Source of the DNA: Candidatus Elarobacter sp.
GTDB taxonomy: Bacteria; Vulcanimicrobiota; Vulcanimicrobiia; Vulcanimicrobiales; Vulcanimicrobiaceae
Assembly: GCA_030150085.1 (NCBI GenBank)
Contig: JASLGJ010000033.1
Coordinates: forward strand, 1 to 8,984
DNA: 8,984 nucleotides
Reading direction: 5' to 3'
Under the pieces are notes generated by a model. That model was not told where the DNA came from, did not search any database, and worked only from the letters and a program-made list of their open reading frames with translations. The position numbers and the translations under genes are program-made. This document shows positions 1 to 6,544 of this stretch, one piece after another (the stretch's first letter is position 1; every line of letters begins with the position of its first letter).

Positions 1-387
1 CACGAACCACGGCGACACGATCGCGTTCAGCGCCGCGGCGCCCATCGTCACCCAGCCTGCCCCGCTCGCGAGCGCGGCGAGCGCGAGCTGCCAGGGCTGC
101 GCCGCGAGCGCCCAGCCCAGCACGCCGCAGGCCAGGCACACGGCGCCCAGGTTCGTGACCGCCGGCAGGCCGAAGCGCCGGTAGAGCGAGGGCAAGCGCG
201 AGATCACCAGCGCCCCGAACAGAAAGTGGACCGTGACCGCGGCGGACACGAAGCCCAGCGGCCACCCGGTTCGAGCGATCACCGCTTCCAGATAGACCGG
301 CGGCCCGTAGAAGCCGATGCCCCACCCGAACACGGCCAGCACGAAGGCCGCCGCGACGACGTAGCGGCCGAAGAACGCGCTACACAC
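1..387 (-). CDS. MFS transporter, N-terminal part (cut by window edge)
   Basis: The 129 visible codons encode a very hydrophobic protein with about four membrane segments: roughly residues 9-28, 41-60, 73-93 and 97-118. The short cytoplasmic loop between segments 2 and 3 is basic (SRLPSLYRRFG), as in the loop 2-3 region of the major facilitator superfamily, and the layout fits the N-terminal half of a 12-TM MFS permease. I infer that it moves a small molecule across the cytoplasmic membrane, most likely exporting the product of the upstream operon genes. The chosen start is a GTG at 387 that overlaps the last 8 nt of the monooxygenase gene; no ATG, GTG or TTG was found in this frame in the roughly 80 nt upstream that I read. 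No strong Shine-Dalgarno is visible, so translation probably depends on coupling. The rest of the gene lies left of position 1. Substrate and subfamily cannot be assigned. Confidence 0.8.
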   Translation of the reverse strand, partial: MCSAFFGRYVVAAAFVLAVFGWGIGFYGPPVYLEAVIARTGWPLGFVSAAVTVHFLFGALVISRLPSLYRRFGLPAVTNLGAVCLACGVLGWALAAQPWQLALAALASGAGWVTMGAAALNAIVSPWFV

Positions 388-1699
388 GCTGCGGTTCGGA
401 AGACTCCCGGGCGAGCAGCCCGCGCTCGAGCAGCGCGAGCGCGACCCGCTCGGCCTTGAGCGCGACCATGCTGAACGAGCTCGACGACCCCAGGCCGTGC
501 GACGGCTCCGCGGCGCCCGGGATGAACACCGCCGGACCGTTCGGGTCCTTCGTCGCCAGCGAGTAATCGTAGTTCACGACGGGATCCCCGGCCTCGTCGC
601 ACGTCAGGATCGGCCGCAGCGGCTCGAGGATCGAGGGCAAGGTCTGCTCCACGAAGCCCGTCGCCAGGATGACGACGTCCGCCGCCACGCTCTCGGTCGA
701 GCCGTCGTGGGAGTTCGCCGTGTCGAGCAGATAGCTTTCGCCCGTCTCGTGGACCGCCACGACGTCGGTTCCGGTCAGCATCCGGATGCGCGGCTTGGCG
801 AGCAGGTTGTCCTCGTAGATCGTGCGGTACAGCGCGGACACCGCTTCGCGGTCGACGGCGGCGTAGTTGGCCCGCGCAATCTCGGCGAGGACCTTGCGCC
901 TGCTGCCCGCCGGGAGCGAGAAGAAATAGTCCGACTCCTTGGGATGAAACATCCGCTGGATGAACGGGCTGTGGTTGCCGTGGTGAAAGCCGAGCGAGCG
1001 CTGCACGCAGGTGATGCGGCTCTGCGGGAACATGCCGTGCAGGTACTGCACGATCTCGATCGCCGACTGGCCCGCTCCGACGACGGCGAAGCGCAGCGGT
1101 CCCGCCGCGGGCAGGGCCTCCATCTTGGCGAGGAACTCGGTGGCGTGGAAGACCCGCGCGCCCAGGTGCGCGCGGAAGACCGGGGGGTAGTACAGGTCCT
1201 GGCCCGCGCAGAACGCGACCGCGCGCGCGTAGGTCTCGCCGCGCGCCGTGCCGACGGCCAGCACGTCCCTTCCGCCGATGCTCGTCACCCGAATCGTCTC
1301 CACCGGACAGCGATAGCACACGTACTCGCTCAGCAGACCGGCCGCCCAGGCCACGTAGTCCGACCACTCGATGCGGCTCACGGCCCCGCCGCCGCCGCCG
1401 TATACGAGCGAGCCGAACTCGAAGATGCGGTCGTGCTGCTTGAGGAAGTTCGCGAAGGTGTAGCGGCTGCGCGGGTCGCGCGGCGTGGCCAGATCGCGCA
1501 TGTAGTGGTGCTGGATGTCGGCGTTCCGCAAGAGCAGGCCGGTTTGCCAGCCGGCGTCGGCCCGCTTCTCGAAGAACGCCACGCGGCGCGTGAAGTCGGC
1601 GCGCTGCGCTTCGCCCAGGTCGTCGAGCGCGGCGGCCAGCGCGATTCCGGCCGGCCCGAAGCCGATTCCGACGAGGTCCAGCACGTCCGTAGTTCGCAT
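380..1699 (-). CDS. Flavin-dependent N-monooxygenase, lysine/ornithine N-hydroxylase family
   Basis: This 439-residue protein has the normal length of class B N-hydroxylating monooxygenases (SidA, PvdA, IucD), which use FAD, NADPH and O2 to hydroxylate the side-chain amine of ornithine or lysine. It shows an N-terminal FAD-binding motif GIGFGPAG (11-18), the family block DLATPRDPRS (69-78) followed by YTFANFL, an NADPH-binding motif GAGQSA (208-213), the ATGF motif (346-349), and a C-terminal SHGL stretch (400-403). Compared with SidA as I remember it, the lysine of FLKDLAT is Arg68 and the asparagine of FVNEIF is Gln248, while the second substrate asparagine (ANY, Asn278) is kept. The substrate may therefore not be free ornithine or lysine. 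The ATG start follows AGGGA about 9 nt upstream, and the gene begins 9 nt after the hydrolase stop. The family assignment is strong; the substrate is unknown. Confidence 0.92.
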   Translation of the reverse strand: MRTTDVLDLVGIGFGPAGIALAAALDDLGEAQRADFTRRVAFFEKRADAGWQTGLLLRNADIQHHYMRDLATPRDPRSRYTFANFLKQHDRIFEFGSLVYGGGGGAVSRIEWSDYVAWAAGLLSEYVCYRCPVETIRVTSIGGRDVLAVGTARGETYARAVAFCAGQDLYYPPVFRAHLGARVFHATEFLAKMEALPAAGPLRFAVVGAGQSAIEIVQYLHGMFPQSRITCVQRSLGFHHGNHSPFIQRMFHPKESDYFFSLPAGSRRKVLAEIARANYAAVDREAVSALYRTIYEDNLLAKPRIRMLTGTDVVAVHETGESYLLDTANSHDGSTESVAADVVILATGFVEQTLPSILEPLRPILTCDEAGDPVVNYDYSLATKDPNGPAVFIPGAAEPSHGLGSSSSFSMVALKAERVALALLERGLLARESSEPQRV

Positions 1700-1708
1700 C
1701 GTTCGTCC

Positions 1709-2404
1709 CTATCCAGGCGAGGTCGCGGGGAGGTTGCGGCCGAGCCAGCGGTCGAGCCCGGCCGACAGCCAGGCCGAGACGTCGCTCAGCATGGCGGCGT
1801 CGATGTCGTGCCCGGCCTGGTACTCGCGGTAGAGGAGGTCGGTCTCCAAGCTCTCCAGGAACGCGCGCACCTGCCGGCCGACGGCGATCGTCAGCAGGTC
1901 GTCGTCGATCCCGAACCCCACGTAGAACCGCTTGCCGCGCAAGCCGTCCGCGGGTCCCAGCGCCGCCTGCGTGCTCGGCAGGACCCGCCCGTTGACGTCC
2001 GCGCAGCCGGCGACCAGGCGCGGCCGCAGCAGCGCGACGCTCAGCGCCATCGCTCCGCCCTGGCTGTGCCCCAGCAGGTAGACGGGGCTGGGCGCGTGCT
2101 CGGCGGCGAGCGCCTCGACGAACCGCGTCAGCGCGCTCAGGCTGCGCGCTTCCTCGCCGGCGTCGATGCGCGGCAGAGCGCCGGGCACCAGCTCGTACGA
2201 GAACCAGCGATAGGCGGCCGGGCCCAGGCGCAGGGGCGCCCGCACCGCGACGACCGCGAACCGCGGATCGAACGCGTGCGTCGCGTCGAACAGGTGCCGC
2301 TCGTACCGGCCGAACCCGTGCAGCAGCACCAGCAGCGGCGTCACGCCGCCGAGCCGCCGGCGCGGCTCGCGCGCGACGTACGAGAGCCCCTCCAGCGATT
2401 GCAC
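1709..2404 (-). CDS. Alpha/beta hydrolase, phospholipase/carboxylesterase-like
   Basis: This 231-residue protein resembles the short alpha/beta hydrolases of the phospholipase/carboxylesterase group. An oxyanion-hole motif HGFG lies at 29-32. The nucleophile elbow GHSQGG (112-117) gives Ser114 as the catalytic serine. A likely acid is Asp167 or Asp168 in GIDDDL, and a likely base is His199 in AGHDI. No signal peptide or membrane segment is visible, so it probably acts in the cytoplasm. It sits directly after the carrier-protein gene (4-nt gap) and 9 nt before the monooxygenase. This makes a role in hydrolysing a thioester or ester of the pathway intermediate plausible, but a general esterase is equally compatible with the sequence. 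The start is a GTG at 2404 with only a weak ribosome-binding site, which suggests coupling to the upstream stop. Confidence 0.88.
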   Translation of the reverse strand: MQSLEGLSYVAREPRRRLGGVTPLLVLLHGFGRYERHLFDATHAFDPRFAVVAVRAPLRLGPAAYRWFSYELVPGALPRIDAGEEARSLSALTRFVEALAAEHAPSPVYLLGHSQGGAMALSVALLRPRLVAGCADVNGRVLPSTQAALGPADGLRGKRFYVGFGIDDDLLTIAVGRQVRAFLESLETDLLYREYQAGHDIDAAMLSDVSAWLSAGLDRWLGRNLPATSPG

Positions 2405-2408
2405 GGGC

Positions 2409-2696
2409 CTAGTGCGCGCGCCCGCCCGGAGCCGCGTGCGCGCGCACCTGGTCGCCGACGAAGGCGACCAGGTCGCCGACCGTCACGAACGCGCCGTTCG
2501 CCACCAGCATGTCGTCGAAGGTGAAGCCGTAGCGCTGTTCCACCGCGACGAACGTCTGGAGGAAGGCCAGCGAGTTCAGGTCGAGCCCGTCTCCGCCCAG
2601 CGGCACGTCGTCGCCGATCGCGTCGGGGTCGGTTTCGGCGCGCTTGGCCTTGAGGATGGTCGCGAGAACGAAACGGCGGACTTCGTCGAGTTCCAT
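2409..2696 (-). CDS. Stand-alone acyl/peptidyl carrier protein
   Basis: This 95-residue protein has the size and layout of a free-standing carrier protein, which holds an acyl or aminoacyl group as a thioester on a phosphopantetheine arm. The likely attachment site is Ser42 in GLDLNSLAFLQ (37-47), followed by the usual amphipathic helix with VAVEQRYGF. The residue before the serine is Asn41 rather than the common Asp. The last ten residues (HAAPGGRAH region) look disordered. The ATG start has a GGGGAG Shine-Dalgarno overlapping the end of the TrpB-like gene, 10 nt upstream of it. No adenylation domain, acyltransferase or phosphopantetheinyl transferase is visible in the window, so the loading enzyme must be encoded elsewhere, perhaps beyond the left edge. 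The family call is firm; whether it carries an amino acid or an acyl chain cannot be decided. Confidence 0.88.
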   Translation of the reverse strand: MELDEVRRFVLATILKAKRAETDPDAIGDDVPLGGDGLDLNSLAFLQTFVAVEQRYGFTFDDMLVANGAFVTVGDLVAFVGDQVRAHAAPGGRAH

Positions 2697-2706
2697 GGGC
2701 TCCCCG

Positions 2707-4074
2707 TCAGCGGCTGTGGGCTGTGTCTCGCACCCGCTCGGAGACGTCGGGAAGGCTCGCGAGCGAGGCTTGGATCTCTTCGTCCGTGACGGCGACGTCT
2801 TCCATCGTGCCGTCCAGGTACTGGGCGTAGGCCGACAGGTCGAACATGCCGTGCCCGCTGAGGCAGAACAGGATCGTCGGCGCGCTGCCGTCCGCGCGCG
2901 CGCGCTGCGCTTCCTGGATCGCGCCGTGCACGGCGTGAGCGGCTTCGGGCGCGGGGAGAATCCCTTCGGCGCGGCTGAAGAGCACCGCGCTGGCGAAGAC
3001 CTCGCGCTGCGAGTAGGCCACCGCCTCGATCAAGCCGCGCTCGTAGAGCGCGCTGATGAGCTTGGAGCAGGCGTGATAGCGCAAGCCGCCCGCGTGCATG
3101 CCCGCCGTCCGAAAGCGGTGGCCCAAGGTGTACATCTTCTGCAGGGGCGTCACGCCCGAGCCGTCGGTGTAATCGTAGCGGTACACGCCGCGCGTCAGTT
3201 TCGGGCACGCGCTGGGCTCCACGCTCACGCAGCGCACGTTGGACGAGCCGCGCAGGCGGTCGCGCAAGTACGGGAAGGCGATGCCGCCGAAGTTGCTCCC
3301 GGCGCCGAGCGAGCCGATCACCACGTCGGGCTCGGCGCCCAGGCGCCCGAGTTGCGCTTGGGCCTCCAAGCCGATCACGGTCGAGTGCAGGATGGAGTAC
3401 GACTCGCCGCTGCCCAGGCTCAACTGGCTGCCTTCGCTCGCCAGCGCGTCCTCGAGCGCCTCGGTCACGGCGAAGGCGATGTTGCCCGCGTCGGGCGAGC
3501 CCTCGCGCAGGAAGCGCGCTCCCGCCTCGGTCTCGGTGCTCGGGCTGGGCACGACGTCGGCGCCGTAGACCTGCATGATCGTCTTGCGGTACGGCTTCTG
3601 GCGGTAGCTCGTGCCGACCATGTACACTTTGCACGAAAGACCGAAGATCTGGCACGCGATGGCCAGCGCCGTGCCCCACTGGCCGGCGCCGGTGCCGGTC
3701 GTCAGCCGCGTCGCTCCGGCCTTGCGGTAGTAATACGCTTGCGCCAGCGCGGTGTTGAGCTTGTGGCTTCCGCTCGCGTTGCCGCCTTCGTACTTGTAGT
3801 AGATGCGAGCCTTCGTGCCGAGGCTCTGCTCGAGCCGTTCGGCGCGCACGAGCGGGGTCGCGCGCCACGCCCGGTAGCGGTCGCGAATCTCCGCCGGGAT
3901 CGGGATCTCCGCCTGCGTGCCGGAGCTCTGCCGCACCAGCGCCAGCGGAAGCTGGTACTTCAGCCGGCCTTCCGTCTTCCGCGGCGCGTCCGGCATCACG
4001 TCGGGCGGCAGCTCGAACGGCAAGTCGGCAATGATGTTGTACCAGTGCTCGGGAATGTCGGTCCGGTCGGTCAT
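2707..4074 (-). CDS. TrpB2-like PLP-dependent enzyme lacking the catalytic glutamate
   Basis: This 455-residue protein follows the TrpB2 form of tryptophan synthase beta chain along its length. It has the N-terminal HWYNIIADLPFELPP block (10-24), RATPLVRAERLE (71-82), the PLP lysine Lys105 in GSHKLNTALAQAYY, the phosphate-binding loop GAGSNFGG (257-264), MYTLGHRF, HAGGLRYH (327-334), EGILPAPEAAHA (370-381) and SGHGMFDLSAY (406-416). Family members make a PLP-aminoacrylate from serine and add a nucleophile. Here the catalytic glutamate in the TTETGAGQ motif is Gly127 (TTGTGAGQ); I checked this codon (GGC) in the DNA. The first gene of the visible operon, it has an ATG start with GAGG 10 nt upstream. 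No trpA or other trp gene is nearby. I infer a beta-replacement or beta-elimination enzyme with a changed nucleophile rather than a tryptophan synthase. A degenerate TrpB2 still using indole is the alternative. Confidence 0.93.
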   Translation of the reverse strand: MTDRTDIPEHWYNIIADLPFELPPDVMPDAPRKTEGRLKYQLPLALVRQSSGTQAEIPIPAEIRDRYRAWRATPLVRAERLEQSLGTKARIYYKYEGGNASGSHKLNTALAQAYYYRKAGATRLTTGTGAGQWGTALAIACQIFGLSCKVYMVGTSYRQKPYRKTIMQVYGADVVPSPSTETEAGARFLREGSPDAGNIAFAVTEALEDALASEGSQLSLGSGESYSILHSTVIGLEAQAQLGRLGAEPDVVIGSLGAGSNFGGIAFPYLRDRLRGSSNVRCVSVEPSACPKLTRGVYRYDYTDGSGVTPLQKMYTLGHRFRTAGMHAGGLRYHACSKLISALYERGLIEAVAYSQREVFASAVLFSRAEGILPAPEAAHAVHGAIQEAQRARADGSAPTILFCLSGHGMFDLSAYAQYLDGTMEDVAVTDEEIQASLASLPDVSERVRDTAHSR

Positions 4075-4301
4075 CGTGTCTTCGCCTCGCGCATACGAGT
4101 GAGCGGCGGCCTCGTGCTCGCGCTCCGCACCCGCAAGCGAACGAGCGATGAATCGTTGCTGGTCACGTTCGATTGCGCGGCGAGCGGCGCGCCGACGGCG
4201 AATGCGGTCCGGATCACGGAGCGAGAACGTGGCTACCCGATGCCAGCATGTGTCTCCGACGCTATGACGCGAGTGGCATCCATGGTTACACGAGGCGCGG
4301 G
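4075..4301 (-). other. Upstream region of the TrpB-like operon, no clear promoter
   Basis: This is the only sizeable non-coding gap in the window and must hold the promoter of the five-gene operon unless it is read from further upstream through the rpsA terminator. I looked for -35/-10 pairs, a Fur-type iron box, a T-box or other riboswitch-like stems and found nothing convincing. It contains a usable GAGG ribosome-binding site at 4085-4088 for the TrpB-like gene. No small reading frame with a ribosome-binding site stands out. Confidence 0.4.
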
Positions 4302-4335
4302 CAAAAAGAATGGGGCAGGCGTCACCGCCTGCCCC
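4302..4335 (-). terminator. Intrinsic terminator downstream of rpsA
   Basis: A perfect 10-bp stem GGGGCAGGCG / CGCCTGCCCC (4312-4321 and 4326-4335) with a 4-nt loop is followed on the minus strand by ATTCTTTTT. It lies 27 nt beyond the rpsA stop. On the plus strand the same hairpin is followed by only three T residues, so it works mainly for the minus strand. It separates the mutM-rpsA unit from the TrpB-like operon. Confidence 0.92.
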
Positions 4336-4361
4336 TTTCCCGCGCCTTTAGGCTATGCTTA

Positions 4362-5600
<1,239 letters not shown>

Positions 5601-5603
<3 letters not shown>

Positions 5604-5640
5604 GGTGGAGTGACTTCCTTCGCTCTATATTTTTATTTTT
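5601..5640 (-). promoter_or_regulatory. A/T-rich leader, Shine-Dalgarno and ATT start of rpsA
   Basis: On the minus strand the order is an A/T-only run (5626-5640, except one G at its end), GAGCG, the Shine-Dalgarno AAGGAAG (5614-5620), a 10-nt spacer and the ATT codon (5601-5603). The A/T run overlaps the mutM stop and stands out sharply in this GC-rich window. S1 is known to bind A/U-rich RNA and to control its own translation in E. coli, so this could be an autoregulatory or enhancer site; that is inference. The run contains TATAGA, but a promoter there would put transcription almost on the Shine-Dalgarno. Confidence 0.5.
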
Positions 5641-6448
5641 GGCAGCCGCGGCACCACCAGGTGCCGCGCTGGCCGATGACCGTTCGCACGATGCGCCGTC
5701 CGCACCGCGGGCACGGTTCACCGAGGCGGCCGTAGACGGCGAGCTGTGTCTGAAACCCGCCCTTGAGCCCCTCGGCATCGACGTAATCGTCCACGCTCGT
5801 CCCGCGGGCGTCGACCGCTCGCTGGAGGATGCTTCGGATCGCGCCGTGCAGCCGGCGTGCCGCCGGCTTGCTGATCTTGGAGGACGGGCGGCTCGGCCGG
5901 ATCCCCGATTCCCACAAGGCCTCGCACGCATAGATGTTGCCGACCCCCGCAATACGGGCTTGGTCGAGCAGGAACGTCTTGATCGGCGTACGACGCCCAG
6001 AGAGCATACTGAGAAAATGCTCGGAGGTAAAGCCCTCGGAGAGCGGTTCGATCCCTCCGTCGGCATCCCAGGGGTCGCCCGCTTCGAGCAGCTGCATGCG
6101 CCCGAAGGTCCGCATGTCGGCGAAGCACAGCCGCGTCCCGTCGGTAAAGATCAGGAGAACGTGGGTGTAGGGGTGCTTGTGGGCCGTTTCCGGCGGCTGG
6201 ACGACCAGCTGCCCGGTCATCCGCAGGTGGACGGTGAGCCGGCGGCCCGAGGCGAGCCGGATCACGACGTACTTGGCCCGCCGGCCGACCTCGGCCACGG
6301 TCTCCCCGACCAGGGCCTCGGCGAAGGCCTGGCCGGGCAGGCCGACCGCGATCTTGGGCAGGGTGACCTCGACCGCGGCCACGGTCTTGCCGGTGACGGC
6401 GTTGGCCAGGCCGCGCGCGACGGTCTCGACTTCGGGTAGCTCGGGCAC
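5633..6448 (-). CDS. mutM: Formamidopyrimidine-DNA glycosylase (Fpg)
   Basis: This base-excision repair enzyme removes 8-oxoguanine and formamidopyrimidines and cuts the abasic site. The 271-residue product has the usual length and all key parts. The N-terminus MPELPEVE gives the catalytic Pro2 and Glu3 after Met removal. Lys59 sits in RRAKYV, and the void-filling residues are Met77 (RMTGQL), Arg113 and Phe115 (RTFGRM). The helix-two-turn-helix region carries GVGNIYACE (168-176), and the C-terminal zinc finger has Cys246, Cys249, Cys266 and Cys269 with Arg261. The start is a GTG at 6448; the closest purine-rich stretch (TAAG) directly abuts it, and a GGGG lies further upstream, so the ribosome-binding site is weak. 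It ends 29 nt before rpsA, with which it is probably cotranscribed. I see no missing residues, so it should be active. Confidence 0.98.
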   Translation of the reverse strand: MPELPEVETVARGLANAVTGKTVAAVEVTLPKIAVGLPGQAFAEALVGETVAEVGRRAKYVVIRLASGRRLTVHLRMTGQLVVQPPETAHKHPYTHVLLIFTDGTRLCFADMRTFGRMQLLEAGDPWDADGGIEPLSEGFTSEHFLSMLSGRRTPIKTFLLDQARIAGVGNIYACEALWESGIRPSRPSSKISKPAARRLHGAIRSILQRAVDARGTSVDDYVDAEGLKGGFQTQLAVYGRLGEPCPRCGRRIVRTVIGQRGTWWCRGCQK

Positions 6449-6544
6449 CTTACGCTACAACCCCACGCCGGGGCGGCGGCGTTGCGCTCCCCGGCCCGAA
6501 GGCGGCACGGCGGCACGCCCAGGGCCGGTGGAGCGCTAGGCTCC

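Noticed and set aside
497..2524. Long plus-strand open frame of 675 codons
   Set aside because: It is antisense to the monooxygenase, hydrolase and carrier genes, has an Arg/Ala/Gly/Val-biased composition without domains, and is a typical GC-driven shadow. The same applies to the long plus-strand frames at 2644-4365, 4173-5735, 5528-6439 and 6482-8242.
2707..4074. Ordinary tryptophan synthase beta chain (trpB)
   Set aside because: The catalytic glutamate is Gly, there is no trpA or other trp gene nearby, and the neighbours point to secondary metabolism.
4075..4301. Fur box or riboswitch controlling the operon
   Set aside because: No A/T-rich palindrome resembling an iron box and no convincing stem set were found in this gap.
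6501..6517. Short tandem repeat of GGCGGCAC between polyphenol oxidase and mutM
   Set aside because: Two copies of an 8-mer in GC-rich spacer DNA are likely chance.
6530..6544. Inverted repeat GGAGC/GCTCC just after the polyphenol oxidase stop
   Set aside because: The stem is only 5 bp and no T tract follows on the minus strand, so it is not a convincing terminator.
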